A stretch of DNA of 64,000 bases from TMED27 sp964351195 (GTDB lineage Bacteria > Pseudomonadota > Alphaproteobacteria > Micavibrionales > Micavibrionaceae), in the NCBI GenBank assembly GCA_964351195.1, contig CAYGNI010000001.1, positions 6,728-70,727 of the forward strand, in the 5' to 3' direction. The notes beneath the pieces were generated by a model. The model was given only the letters and a program-made list of their open reading frames with translations. It did not search any database and was not told where the DNA came from. A program made the translations under genes and the position numbers. This document shows, piece after piece, positions 18,850 through 27,883 of this stretch (its first letter is position 1; each line of letters starts with the position of its first letter).

Positions 18850-20232
18850 ATGACTATGGAACAGAACGTATCTAAAAAAGCAAAAGTCTCACTTACTTTA
18901 AAGCAAAGTTACATATTGGCCCTATCGCTGATCTTATTGCTTGCGATTGTTAAATATGCAGCGATGGAAAGCATGATCAAAACGCAGGACAGTGCTGCCG
19001 TTGTTATAAATATGAGTGGTAGGCAACGCATGCTTTCCCAAAGAATAGCGCTCTTTGCAAATATTATGGTTGCTGAAGGTCATTCACAAAAAGAACGGCA
19101 AGCTGCGCGGGCGTCTTTCAACAGAACACTGGAAGAGTTCCAAAGCAATCACAACGCCCTGATCAACGGAGACCCTGAAAGACAAATACCCGTATTAGAA
19201 AATGCAAATATCTTGGACATATATCAAGACGAAGAAACTGGGCTGGATAGCTTAGTTAAACAATATATTGAGGCAGGTCATGCTATTTTAAGTGATAATA
19301 GCAATAAAGAGGCTGCATTGAGCTTTATTATGGAGGTCGGCCCCAATACCCTCCTTCAGCAGCTCAATGAAATTGTTATATTACATGAAAAAAACGCAAT
19401 ACAGGATGTTCAGAATATACGAGATTTTCAAACAGTGTTTTTTATTTTAACGGTGATTTGTTTGATCCTGGAGGCACTTTATATTTTCCGCCCAATGGTC
19501 CACAAAATTAAGAAAAACATAGCTGAGCTTGAACATAAGGAAGAGATCATCAAAAGTCAGCTTCTGGAAATGGAGCGCTTTACGTATGTGGCCTCCCACG
19601 ATCTCCAGGAGCCCCTGCGTAAAGTGAGGGGTTTCATCGACAGGCTGGAAGAGAACCTGGAAGGAAAACTGGATGAAAAAGGCAGGGTCTATATGGGTTT
19701 TATCACCTCAAGCGCGGAATATATGAGTGAGCAAGTAAGAGGTCTGCGCAGATATGCTGCTGTAACAGCGGCCCCCGATACAAAAGAAGAAATCGACTCT
19801 GCGAAAGTTGTTAAGCAAATCATAAAAAAGCTGGAAACAAAAATTGAGCTGACAAAAACGACCATCAATGTAGAAAAACTGCCGGTTGTATACTACAGCC
19901 ACAATATGCTGATGCAGGTTTTTGAAAATTTGATCGTCAATGCAATAACTTACAAATCCCTAGAAGATCCGGTCATTAATATAAGCGCAGATAAAAATAA
20001 ATCTGAGTGGGTTTTCTGCGTTTCCGATAACGGCATAGGAATTGAAAAGCAATATTTTGAAAGAATTTTTATGCTCTTCCACAGATTACACAGAAAAGAA
20101 GACATACCAGGAATAGGGTTGGGCCTGGCGATTGTTAAAAAAATTATCGAAAGACATGGGGGTAAAGTTTGGGTTGAATCCAAATTTGCGCAAGGGACTA
20201 AATTCTTCTTCACCGTGCCCGACGAAAAATAG
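18850..20232 (+). CDS. Sensor histidine kinase with PilJ/NarX-like input domain
   Basis: A 460-residue kinase with a transmembrane helix near residues 15-33, a short periplasmic helical domain (about 40-190) containing INMSGRQRMLSQRIALFA, the signature of the type IV pilus methyl-accepting/NarX-like input family, a second helix (about 197-215), HisKA with VASHDLQEPLRKVRGF and HATPase_c with NLIVNAITY, VSDNGIGIE and GIGLGLAIV. The kinase core closely resembles the preceding gene. It overlaps no neighbour, but the hybrid kinase gene starts 16 bp after its stop, so the three kinases look like one operon. No strong ribosome binding site precedes the ATG at 18850; another in-frame ATG follows at 18856. 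Confidence 0.92.
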   Translation: MTMEQNVSKKAKVSLTLKQSYILALSLILLLAIVKYAAMESMIKTQDSAAVVINMSGRQRMLSQRIALFANIMVAEGHSQKERQAARASFNRTLEEFQSNHNALINGDPERQIPVLENANILDIYQDEETGLDSLVKQYIEAGHAILSDNSNKEAALSFIMEVGPNTLLQQLNEIVILHEKNAIQDVQNIRDFQTVFFILTVICLILEALYIFRPMVHKIKKNIAELEHKEEIIKSQLLEMERFTYVASHDLQEPLRKVRGFIDRLEENLEGKLDEKGRVYMGFITSSAEYMSEQVRGLRRYAAVTAAPDTKEEIDSAKVVKQIIKKLETKIELTKTTINVEKLPVVYYSHNMLMQVFENLIVNAITYKSLEDPVINISADKNKSEWVFCVSDNGIGIEKQYFERIFMLFHRLHRKEDIPGIGLGLAIVKKIIERHGGKVWVESKFAQGTKFFFTVPDEK

Positions 20233-20248
20233 GAAAGAGAGTACAATT

Positions 20249-22225
20249 TTGACAACGCTGTCATCACCAAAAAAAGAAACAATTTCAGTTCTGCTGTTAG
20301 AAGACGACGCCGGCGATGCGCTGATGCTGAGTGAAGATTTATATGATGACGCACGCACGCAGTACAGCATCACACACGAGACAACATTGGCCGGCGCCTT
20401 GGAAGCTTTGAAACAAAATGCATTCGATATCATTTTGTCCGACCTTGGTTTGCCGGACTCCCACGGTCCGCAAACATTTTATACCCTGCTGGAAAACACG
20501 GACACTCCGATTATTGTTTTAACTGGAGATGATAATGAACGCGTCTCGTGGAAAGCTCTGGAAGAAGGCGTCCAGGATTACATCATAAAAAATGAACTGG
20601 GACGATACGACGTCTCCAGTGCAATCAAATACGCAATGCAGCGCAATAAAGTTAATCAGGCTATCAACCAATCCAATCAACTTAAATCCGAATTTCTGGC
20701 AAATATGAGCCACGAGATCCGCACGCCGCTCAATGGCATAATAGGCGCCGCAGACCTTCTACGGCGTACACCACTGACACCGGATCAGGAAAAATATATC
20801 CGTATCATCACCAGTTCCGGTGACACGTTGTTGGCGTTGATCAACGATATTCTTGATATCTCAAAAATTGAATCCGGAGAGTTGGAGATCAATCCTGAAC
20901 CAGTCGAGATCAGGAGCTTTATGCATGAAGTGATTCAAGCTATTGCACCGCGTGCCTATGATAAAAACATTGAGCTCGCAATAGATTATATAGGTGATGT
21001 TCCAGTATCGATCATGGCCGATACTGTTCGCTTAAGCCAAATCATGACAAACCTGCTCGGCAATGCCGTAAAGTTTGTTGAGAAAGGGCATATCATTGTC
21101 CGTGTTGAAGAAAAAGATACGATCGATAACGTTGTAACTTTGCGCGTGATTGTCGAGGATACGGGCATAGGTATACCGGCTAAGAAAACACATGATATTT
21201 TCGATAAATTTGCTCAGGCTGACGCATCAACAACAAAAAAATACGGAGGCACGGGACTTGGGCTGGCTATCACGCATAAGCTTGTTGAAATGATGCAAGG
21301 GCACATTGATGTATCAAGTGAAATTGGTGTTGGCACAAAATTTTTCTTTGAAGTTCCTTTTGAGATTGTTGAAAAAAACGATCATGAGGCCCTACAGTCA
21401 CGAACAAATGCAATGAGGAACCTTAGGGTTTTGATTGTAGATGACTCAAAAATTAATGCAGGGCACATGTCCCGGTGGTTTGAGCAGGCAGGCATCAGCT
21501 ATGAATTGGTGGACAATGCTCAAGATGCCCTGGAGCTTTTAAAAACAAACGCAATGAACAAGACTAAATTCGACGCAGTCATTATCGATCAAGATATTAA
21601 GAGTGGGGGCAGCTTACAATGCATACAAACCTTGAAAGCTGATAAAGCACTTCAGGAAATTAAGGTTATTTTGACTTCAGCGGTATCATCGATGGAAGCA
21701 ATGGGATCAGGCGAGGATGTATGTGACGGCTATTTAATCAAACCTACAAATGACGAAGCTGTGCTGCAAAAACTATACGACATTAAACTACAGAGCCCTG
21801 CGCATAAACCTGACTCTGTAAAACAAACGCAAGCCTATGCTTTAGGTACTTTGGATGCCAAAGTCCTCTTGGTAGAAAATGAAATGGTCAATCAGATGGT
21901 AGCTACAGATATGTTGGAAGGCCTTGGCTGCAGCGTTGATCTGGCTAGCAATGGCAAAGAAGCGATAGACATGCTGGCGAACAACGACAATGATTACGAT
22001 ATTATATTAATGGATTGCATGATGCCTGTGATGGATGGCTTTGAAGCAACCATAGAAATTCGTAAACGCGAAATATCCAGCGGCTCACGTCACGTCATTA
22101 TTGCAATGACAGCCAACGCTATGGCTGGTGAGAGGGACAAATGTCTTGAAGTCGGCATGGACGATTACCTCGCAAAGCCTGTAAGACAAGAGGTACTTTA
22201 CGCAAAGCTTCAACAATATCTGTGA
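20249..22225 (+). CDS. Hybrid histidine kinase, REC-HisKA-HATPase-REC-REC
   Basis: A soluble 658-residue hybrid kinase with no input domain other than receivers. I place the start at the TTG at 20249 because GGAAAGAGAG (20233-20242) is a strong ribosome binding site six bases upstream and directly after the previous stop. An upstream in-frame ATG would lie inside the preceding gene. Order: REC1 (about 10-130, phosphoacceptor in ILSDLGLPD), HisKA (about 145-215, MSHEIRTPLNG), HATPase_c (about 255-375, NLLGNAVKF, GTGLGLAI), REC2 (about 388-505, VIIDQDIKSGG) and REC3 (about 540-658, LMDCMMPVMDG). It can receive phosphate from the upstream kinases and pass it on; a lone Hpt protein about 1.9 kb away is the obvious next carrier. 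Confidence 0.92.
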   Translation: MTTLSSPKKETISVLLLEDDAGDALMLSEDLYDDARTQYSITHETTLAGALEALKQNAFDIILSDLGLPDSHGPQTFYTLLENTDTPIIVLTGDDNERVSWKALEEGVQDYIIKNELGRYDVSSAIKYAMQRNKVNQAINQSNQLKSEFLANMSHEIRTPLNGIIGAADLLRRTPLTPDQEKYIRIITSSGDTLLALINDILDISKIESGELEINPEPVEIRSFMHEVIQAIAPRAYDKNIELAIDYIGDVPVSIMADTVRLSQIMTNLLGNAVKFVEKGHIIVRVEEKDTIDNVVTLRVIVEDTGIGIPAKKTHDIFDKFAQADASTTKKYGGTGLGLAITHKLVEMMQGHIDVSSEIGVGTKFFFEVPFEIVEKNDHEALQSRTNAMRNLRVLIVDDSKINAGHMSRWFEQAGISYELVDNAQDALELLKTNAMNKTKFDAVIIDQDIKSGGSLQCIQTLKADKALQEIKVILTSAVSSMEAMGSGEDVCDGYLIKPTNDEAVLQKLYDIKLQSPAHKPDSVKQTQAYALGTLDAKVLLVENEMVNQMVATDMLEGLGCSVDLASNGKEAIDMLANNDNDYDIILMDCMMPVMDGFEATIEIRKREISSGSRHVIIAMTANAMAGERDKCLEVGMDDYLAKPVRQEVLYAKLQQYL

Positions 22226-22255
22226 AACAAAAGCTAAGCTACGCAGATAAATTCA

Positions 22256-22287
22256 GAGCAAAAAAAGACGGACAAAATGTCCGTCTG
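22256..22287 (-). terminator. Intrinsic terminator, minus strand
   Basis: A perfect 8-bp stem, GACGGACA with TGTCCGTC, and a 3-base loop. Read on the minus strand it is followed by seven T, so it terminates leftward transcription, as expected for the small gene at 22348-22512. On the plus strand the hairpin has no T run, so it would stop transcription of the hybrid kinase poorly. Confidence 0.85.
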
Positions 22288-22347
22288 AATGTTGATGCAT
22301 CAATCTCACAAATAAGGGCTAGTTACCATGAGAAAGATAATTGGCTA

Positions 22348-22512
22348 TTAGTAATTAGCAGGATTGTCAAAAAAATCCCCTTTGAGTAAGGCAACACAAT
22401 CCACACTCGCATCAAGAGCCTTTCTGGCCCCAACAACGATACGCTCTAACTCATCTTCTATGATATGAGCTTGATGTAAAAGTACGTCATCACTTTTAAT
22501 GTGTTTGATCAT
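22348..22512 (-). CDS. Small hypothetical protein (54 aa)
   Basis: A 54-residue protein, MIKHIKSDDVLL to FFDNPANY, not matching a family I know. It is mostly helical in appearance and amphipathic (EDELERIVVGARKALDASVDCVALL), with one Cys. AAGGG eight bases before the ATG at 22512 supports the start. A minus-strand intrinsic terminator 60 bp past the stop shows that this strand is transcribed. It sits in the 480-bp gap between the hybrid kinase and the NtrC-type regulator, so a role in that signalling set is possible but only by location. Confidence 0.65.
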   Translation of the reverse strand: MIKHIKSDDVLLHQAHIIEDELERIVVGARKALDASVDCVALLKGDFFDNPANY

Positions 22513-22704
22513 GTTACTAACCCTTTTGACAAGAGGGATTTGCATGGAACATGCCAAAAACGCTAAATGAAACAATATTGTTTTAAAACAGCTATTTATA
22601 CAATTTTTTTTAATTAATAAACTTTACAAAATTAATAAAATGTTTAAAATTGCAAGTGCATAATACAAGAATAAATAAAAATCGTTGAAAAAAGCAATTA
22701 AATT

Positions 22705-24096
22705 ATGAAAAAAGTTTTGATCATTGAAGATGAGCGAGCCATGGCTGCAACGCTGGAAGAATTTCTGGCACCTGAAGGCTATACGATTGATGTTGCTTAT
22801 ACCGGCAAAGAAGGCCAGAAAAAAATCGCAAAGCAACAGTATGACGCGGTTTTGCTAGACCTAAACTTGCCAGACATTCATGGCTTTGAAATATTAAAAG
22901 CGATTCACAGCGCGCACATGCGTTGCGCAGTGATCATCATCACAGGGCAAACAAGCATGTCCGCAGCCGTGGAGGCCATGCAGCTTGGCGCACATGATTT
23001 TGTGCCTAAACCCGTATCGCCGGAGCGCTTACGTGTGAGTCTTAATAACGCCCTGGAGCGCGTCGACCTAAAGGCTATTGTACAGAATTTCGAAAAAATC
23101 TCGCGTGACACATTTCAGGATTTCATCGGAAAATCCCCAAAAATGCAGGCCGTCTATAATGTCATTGAAAATGCGGCTCAGAGTAAAGCGTCGGTATTCA
23201 TCACGGGTGAAAGCGGTACGGGAAAGGAACTGGCCGCCTGTGCGGTACATAATTTAAGTACGCGAGCATCAAAGCCGATGGAGATCTTAAACTGCGCCGC
23301 CATCCCGCATAACCTATTGGAAAGTGAAATCTTTGGCCACGTTAAAGGCGCATTCACCGGCGCAACATCGGATCGCATTGGCGCCGCCGCGCGCGCGGAT
23401 GGAGGCACGCTTTTTTTGGACGAGTTGGGTGAAATGCCGATGGAGCTTCAGGCCAAGCTTCTTCGTTTCATACAATCCGGCACATTTATGCCAGTTGGCG
23501 ATACACGTACCCAGAGCGTCAATTTACGTTTTATAAGTGCAACCAACCGTGACCCCCTGGAAGCGATTAAAAACGGGTCCCTGCGCGAAGACCTTTACTA
23601 CCGCCTCAACGTGATCCCTATAGAGCTACCGCCTTTGCGTGATCGGGGAGATGATATCATGCTTTTGGCACAGGACTTTCTGCACAAGGCCGCAGATGAA
23701 GAAAGCAAGTCGTTCGAGAGCTTTTCAGACGGGGTTAAAAACCTTTTCATGAATTACCGCTGGTCGGGCAACGTGCGCGAACTGGAAAACACAATCCGCC
23801 GTATCGTGGTGCTGAATGATGGCGAAGTCGTAGAGCTTGAAATGCTCAATGTTTTGGAGCAGGCTGCAGAACATACATTGGACAAACTCGCCGCTGATGC
23901 TGGTATCACGCAGCAACCTTCATTCTTGCCTCAACAAGAAGAGCACATTAAACCTCTGCAATTCTACGAAAAAGAAGTGATTCTCGCTGCGTTAGCGGCG
24001 TGTTCAGGAAATACCACCCGCGCAGCAAAGCGGCTGGACATTAATCCGGCCACCATTCACCGCAAACAAAAACAATGGAAAAACGCGCAATTCTAA
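22705..24096 (+). CDS. Sigma-54-dependent response regulator, NtrC family
   Basis: A 463-residue regulator. REC at 1-120 has Asp52 in LLDLNLPDIHG and the switch lysine in VPKPVSP. The AAA+ domain at about 140-375 has Walker A GESGTGKE (168-175), the sigma-54 contact loop GAFTGA (215-220) and an arginine finger region. A Fis-type HTH ends the protein (SGNTTRAAKRLDINPATIHRK). It activates sigma-54 promoters when phosphorylated, probably by the kinases just upstream. The intact GAFTGA motif argues for true sigma-54 dependence. The gene follows a 190-bp AT-rich gap and converges with the Hpt gene, overlapping it by four bases. Target promoters are not visible here. Confidence 0.95.
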   Translation: MKKVLIIEDERAMAATLEEFLAPEGYTIDVAYTGKEGQKKIAKQQYDAVLLDLNLPDIHGFEILKAIHSAHMRCAVIIITGQTSMSAAVEAMQLGAHDFVPKPVSPERLRVSLNNALERVDLKAIVQNFEKISRDTFQDFIGKSPKMQAVYNVIENAAQSKASVFITGESGTGKELAACAVHNLSTRASKPMEILNCAAIPHNLLESEIFGHVKGAFTGATSDRIGAAARADGGTLFLDELGEMPMELQAKLLRFIQSGTFMPVGDTRTQSVNLRFISATNRDPLEAIKNGSLREDLYYRLNVIPIELPPLRDRGDDIMLLAQDFLHKAADEESKSFESFSDGVKNLFMNYRWSGNVRELENTIRRIVVLNDGEVVELEMLNVLEQAAEHTLDKLAADAGITQQPSFLPQQEEHIKPLQFYEKEVILAALAACSGNTTRAAKRLDINPATIHRKQKQWKNAQF

Positions 24097-24440
24097 GGCG
24101 CCTCAAGATCCCCAGCCATGCGCTCTATAATCTCAACAGCTGCTTCAACATAGCCCAAAAGAGCCGGCGTATCTTCAAAGGCTTGGGAAAAATCTCCATC
24201 AATCACTGCCTTTTCAATCCTCTCCGCCATTTGGCCTGTCTCCTCATCCCCAATGGTATAAGACAAAGACTTTATATCATGGATGGAAGCCTTCAATGCC
24301 TCCGCATTTTGACTCTTAAGGGCGGCTCTGCAGGTATCAATATGAGAATTCAAGCTCAAGCTAAAAACACTCAGCATTTTGTGATGCTTGGCATCATCAA
24401 AATTCTGTAAAAAATCACGGACTGTATTTTCATTAATCAT
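24093..24440 (-). CDS. Histidine phosphotransfer (Hpt) protein
   Basis: A 115-residue all-helical protein with the Hpt signature ASIHDIKSLSYTIGDEE, where the histidine is the phosphate carrier. It has no kinase or output domain, so it should shuttle phosphate between receivers. It lies between an NtrC-type regulator and a lone receiver and close to a hybrid kinase with three receivers. That makes a His-Asp-His-Asp relay with those neighbours likely (inference). It is divergent from the lone receiver gene; the 56 bp between them must hold both promoters. The ribosome binding site is weak. Confidence 0.85.
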   Translation of the reverse strand: MINENTVRDFLQNFDDAKHHKMLSVFSLSLNSHIDTCRAALKSQNAEALKASIHDIKSLSYTIGDEETGQMAERIEKAVIDGDFSQAFEDTPALLGYVEAAVEIIERMAGDLEAP

Positions 24441-24496
24441 TTAGGTGATATAGTGCCTAGCTGAAGTAAACAAATGAGTCTTAGAATATTACTACG

Positions 24497-24883
24497 ATGA
24501 GCTACGGTCCCAAACCTAAAATTTTAGTCGTCGAAGATGAATATGCAATGCAAATCGTGTTGCGTGACTACCTAGAAGGAGACTACGAGCTTACTTTGGC
24601 CGATAATGGACGGCAAGCAAACAAGCATATTAAGACAACTGTATTCAAGGCCGCGCTGATAGATTTAAACCTCCCTGACATAAATGGCGTTGAAATCATA
24701 AAGGCGCTGCACGCTAAATCCTCGAGAACGGCTGTGATCGTGTTAACCGGGGATATGTCTGAAGAGGCAGTAAAATCAGTCATCAAAGCCGGGGCAGATG
24801 ATTACCTGGTGAAGCCTGTAAAAAAACCAATTCTGCTTGAACGTTTGACACGCGCCTGTTTGAAAAAAATTATGGATGAATAG
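24497..24883 (+). CDS. Single-domain response regulator
   Basis: A 128-residue stand-alone receiver. The acidic pocket is VVEDEYA, the phosphoacceptor is in ALIDLNLPDINGVE (near residue 54), Thr is in VLTGD and the lysine in YLVKPVKKP. There is no output domain, so it acts by protein-protein contact or as a phosphate sink. It resembles the receiver of the nearby NtrC-type regulator (DLNLPDI-G), which suggests they share partners. It is divergent from the Hpt gene and converges with the antiporter gene with only five bases between stops. Confidence 0.92.
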   Translation: MSYGPKPKILVVEDEYAMQIVLRDYLEGDYELTLADNGRQANKHIKTTVFKAALIDLNLPDINGVEIIKALHAKSSRTAVIVLTGDMSEEAVKSVIKAGADDYLVKPVKKPILLERLTRACLKKIMDE

Positions 24884-24888
24884 AAGGC

Positions 24889-26130
24889 TTATAACCCTTG
24901 CGCCGCTTCTTTTTTCTTTCGCGCGTTGCGTTTTTTAACGACTTTGACAACATCAAGATGTTTGAGCAGCCCACGCTTTTCAACAAGATAGAGCCACAAA
25001 GGCGTCGCCAGTAAACTCAGCGATATAATCGCCACAACGAATTTATAACCCTCTGGCCTGATCGTTTCCGCACTGAGACCAATAGCGGCTAAAATAAAGG
25101 AGAACTCTCCGACCTGCGCGAGCGCGGCGCCGGTCACGTAGGCCTCTTCCTTTTTCATGCCTTGCCAGCGTAGAACGTAGAAATTAACCACGGTTTTCAA
25201 AAGCATCGTCATAAACAAAAGCGTGAGCGTCGCGCCGATATTCTCCCACAAGAATTTTAAATCAATCAGCAAGCCAATCGAGAGGAAAAACACCATGATT
25301 GTGACATCGAAAATCGGCTTTGTATGATCCTCAAGCTCCTTACTTTTCATAGTATGACCCAAAAGAATGCCCGCTAAAAATGCGCCATAAGCCGCAGAAA
25401 TACCCATAATACCGGCGATTGCCGCGGCACTGAAACAAAACGCCAGAGCAGTAATTGCAACCTGACCGCGCATCGCATCGGCTTTGATATGCTCAAACCT
25501 CTTCCAGATCCTTTCAAAAATTTTCGGCCGCCGCGTCAGCAAAAACATCAAAGCCGCCAAAAGCACAATCGCAAACGCAAGACGGATCAAGCCGTCATAA
25601 TTAAATCCCTCACCAGTATTGAGCGCCCCAATAATCAAAACCATAGGGATGAAAGCGAGATCTTGTGCGACCAAAATGCCGACGCTCGATTGCCCGATTT
25701 TGGTTTTCCGTAGACCCATATCCTCCAGGATTTTAAGCGCCACTGCAGTACTGCTCAAAGCCACAGCAAAGCCTAACAGGATACAACGGTTCAAGGGCCA
25801 ATCGAAAAGCAGCCCCAAGATTGACATGGCGACAAGCCCAATGCCTATTTGTGCCGCGCAGGTTACCAAGGAAATTTTCGAAACGGACCGAAACGATTTT
25901 AAATCAATCTCCATTCCGACGATAAACAATAACAACAAAATGCCCAACTCAGCCAGAAGAGAGACTTCTTCAGGGCTTTGCACAACACCCAAGACAGAGG
26001 GGCTCAAGATTAAGCCAACAATGATATAGCCAACCAGAACGGGTTGTTTAAGTTTGCGAAACAATGCCCCGCCGAGGAAGGCCGCCGCCAAAACTGTCGC
26101 TAAATGGGTTAATGCATGTGAATGATCCAC
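24889..26130 (-). CDS. CPA2-family monovalent cation/proton antiporter (KefB-like)
   Basis: A 413-residue membrane protein with about 12 helices, beginning VDHSHALTHLATVLAAAFLGG. I prefer the GTG at 26130 over an upstream in-frame ATG because AAGGG lies six bases before it. Family markers are VGYIIVGLILSP (helix 2-3), the long run LLLLFIVGMEID, LSSTAVALKIL and GAFLAGILLGHTMKSKELEDHTKP. It exchanges K+ or Na+ for H+ across the inner membrane. The C-terminal NAD-binding TrkA-N domain of full KefB/KefC is absent; the protein ends with a basic tail. Regulation must therefore come from elsewhere, or it is an ungated antiporter. Confidence 0.9.
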   Translation of the reverse strand: MDHSHALTHLATVLAAAFLGGALFRKLKQPVLVGYIIVGLILSPSVLGVVQSPEEVSLLAELGILLLLFIVGMEIDLKSFRSVSKISLVTCAAQIGIGLVAMSILGLLFDWPLNRCILLGFAVALSSTAVALKILEDMGLRKTKIGQSSVGILVAQDLAFIPMVLIIGALNTGEGFNYDGLIRLAFAIVLLAALMFLLTRRPKIFERIWKRFEHIKADAMRGQVAITALAFCFSAAAIAGIMGISAAYGAFLAGILLGHTMKSKELEDHTKPIFDVTIMVFFLSIGLLIDLKFLWENIGATLTLLFMTMLLKTVVNFYVLRWQGMKKEEAYVTGAALAQVGEFSFILAAIGLSAETIRPEGYKFVVAIISLSLLATPLWLYLVEKRGLLKHLDVVKVVKKRNARKKKEAAQGL

Positions 26131-26268
26131 AATAATCCCTTTTTTAAAAAAACAGTATAACCACATAAGAGTCTGTATGCCATGCACATATCGCGCATGT
26201 ATAAAGAATAATCTTAAAGGAACTTCATCATTTTATTGCGTGTTGGTTATCATTAGAGGTTTGAAAAC

Positions 26269-27186
26269 ATGAATAAAAATCCTGCTTATCATATTGTTAT
26301 CAATCAGGAAGCCGGAACTGTCATAGAGATGGGCCGCGACCATTTTGAAAAGATGATTGCAAATAGCCCTGTAAAAGTTGAAACGCTCGACTTCTTAAAG
26401 CCACAGGATATTACTGCGCGCATAAATGATTTGAACGACAGTGAAGCTCCAATTCTGATTGGCGGCGGCGACGGTACTATCAAAAGCGTTGCGGAGCTTT
26501 GCCTACAGAGCAAAAAATCATTCGGGATTTTGCCATTAGGCACGATGAACTTGCTTGCCAGAGATCTCAATATTCCCGTTGATCTATCCGAGTCGCTCAG
26601 TGGCTATGCCCAAGGCGTCAAAACAGTCAGCATGGATGTTGGCATGGTCAATCATAAGATTTTCCTATGCTGTGTGGGCTTAGGAACAATGCCTGAGAGT
26701 GCGGAGTTTCGTGAGAAAAACAGAACCCAGAGCACGCCGATTTTAATACCGCGTTTGACTGTTTTTGTGCTTGAGCAAATTGACAAGGTTAACCAGCGTC
26801 ATGTTAAAATTACGATAGATGGTAAAAGTCACTCACTAAAAACAGCGGCTCTCGTCGTATCGAACAACCAATACATGCCCGATCCGCACTCAGGCGAAGA
26901 TATGTTTAAACGTCAATCTCTACAAGATGGCGTTTTAGGTATCTATTCCGCAGCCCCAGCCAATACATGGGACAAAATCCGCCTTATGGCGCGGTTGCGT
27001 TTTGGCAACTGGCATAAAGATCCAGTCATTCGTGATTGGGTGGGTGAAACGATGAGTTTAAAATCTTCAAAGGAAGAAGAGCTTTTATCTTTGGACGGTG
27101 AGACCGTCTCAATGAGAATGCCGCTGAATTTTTGGCTACAGGAAAAAGCGCTAGATGTTCTCGTGCCTGAAGCTGGGGTCCAATAA
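26269..27186 (+). CDS. Diacylglycerol kinase catalytic-domain protein (YegS/LCB5 family)
   Basis: A 305-residue lipid kinase-like protein. The nucleotide-binding GGGDGTIKSVAE (about 65-76) and the following LPLGTMNLLARDL are the DAGK_cat signature, and a conserved C-terminal SLDGETV element is present. Members phosphorylate diacylglycerol, phosphatidylglycerol or sphingoid bases at the membrane. Substrate is not predictable. It is coupled to exoD by a one-base overlap (TAATG), and a metallophosphoesterase follows, so the three form a probable operon acting on lipids or envelope. A GAGG site precedes the ATG. Confidence 0.9.
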   Translation: MNKNPAYHIVINQEAGTVIEMGRDHFEKMIANSPVKVETLDFLKPQDITARINDLNDSEAPILIGGGDGTIKSVAELCLQSKKSFGILPLGTMNLLARDLNIPVDLSESLSGYAQGVKTVSMDVGMVNHKIFLCCVGLGTMPESAEFREKNRTQSTPILIPRLTVFVLEQIDKVNQRHVKITIDGKSHSLKTAALVVSNNQYMPDPHSGEDMFKRQSLQDGVLGIYSAAPANTWDKIRLMARLRFGNWHKDPVIRDWVGETMSLKSSKEEELLSLDGETVSMRMPLNFWLQEKALDVLVPEAGVQ

Positions 27187-27860
27187 TGAGTAATGCCATT
27201 AAATTAACTCAAACGCTTGATTTGCTTCAAGATGATATCAAAGGCTCAAAAGTGAGTTTTGGTGATGTTGTGGAATCTTTCAACCATAGAGGCTTTGGCC
27301 CTTTGCTCTTGGCCCCCGCGCTGATGGCCATTCTTCCACTCGGTGCAATTCCTGGCGTACCGGCTTTTGCAGGTTTGTTTATTGCCGTCATTGCTCTGCA
27401 GATGCTAATGGGCCGCCGCTATCCGTGGCTACCGCAAAGAATAAAAAGTTTTTCTTTCAAAAGAAGCAAACTTACACACGCAATCAGAATGGCGCGCCCC
27501 TATACACAACGCTTAGACAAAATTCTAAAGCCACGCTTGAGCGTTTTGAACAGCAGAGTATTTCAATACCTTGCGGCATCCATATGTGTAGTGCTGGCTC
27601 TTTTGATGGTTCTTATCGGTTTTATCCCATTTTTCCCGATGATAATATCAGTGCCTATTTTGTTTTTTGCGTTGGGTTTTAGTGCAAAAGACGGCGCTAT
27701 GACACTGATGGGCTTTGCTCTAACCATAAGCGCATTATTGTTAATCGGCTGTGGTTTGGGGATCTCATGTGTTGATGATAGAATTATTATTGGAGAACCG
27801 ACTTTTACCGTACAAAACTCATATCTGATTAATTTGGATATGTTCAAAGATTTTAGATAG
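27186..27860 (+). CDS. ExoD-family membrane protein
   Basis: A 224-residue integral membrane protein of the ExoD (exopolysaccharide synthesis) family. Markers are ESFNHRGFGPLLLAPALMA, LPLGAIPGVPA and the motif GRRYPWLPQRI. Three to five hydrophobic segments fall at about 38-75, 135-160 and 160-195. ExoD was first described in rhizobial exopolysaccharide production and alkaline tolerance; its biochemical role is not settled. It overlaps the lipid-kinase gene by one base and is followed 23 bp later by a phosphoesterase. The last 30 residues after the final helix are unusual and unassigned. Confidence 0.88.
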   Translation: MSNAIKLTQTLDLLQDDIKGSKVSFGDVVESFNHRGFGPLLLAPALMAILPLGAIPGVPAFAGLFIAVIALQMLMGRRYPWLPQRIKSFSFKRSKLTHAIRMARPYTQRLDKILKPRLSVLNSRVFQYLAASICVVLALLMVLIGFIPFFPMIISVPILFFALGFSAKDGAMTLMGFALTISALLLIGCGLGISCVDDRIIIGEPTFTVQNSYLINLDMFKDFR

Positions 27861-27883
27861 CGACAAGGCTCACGAAAGGACCG

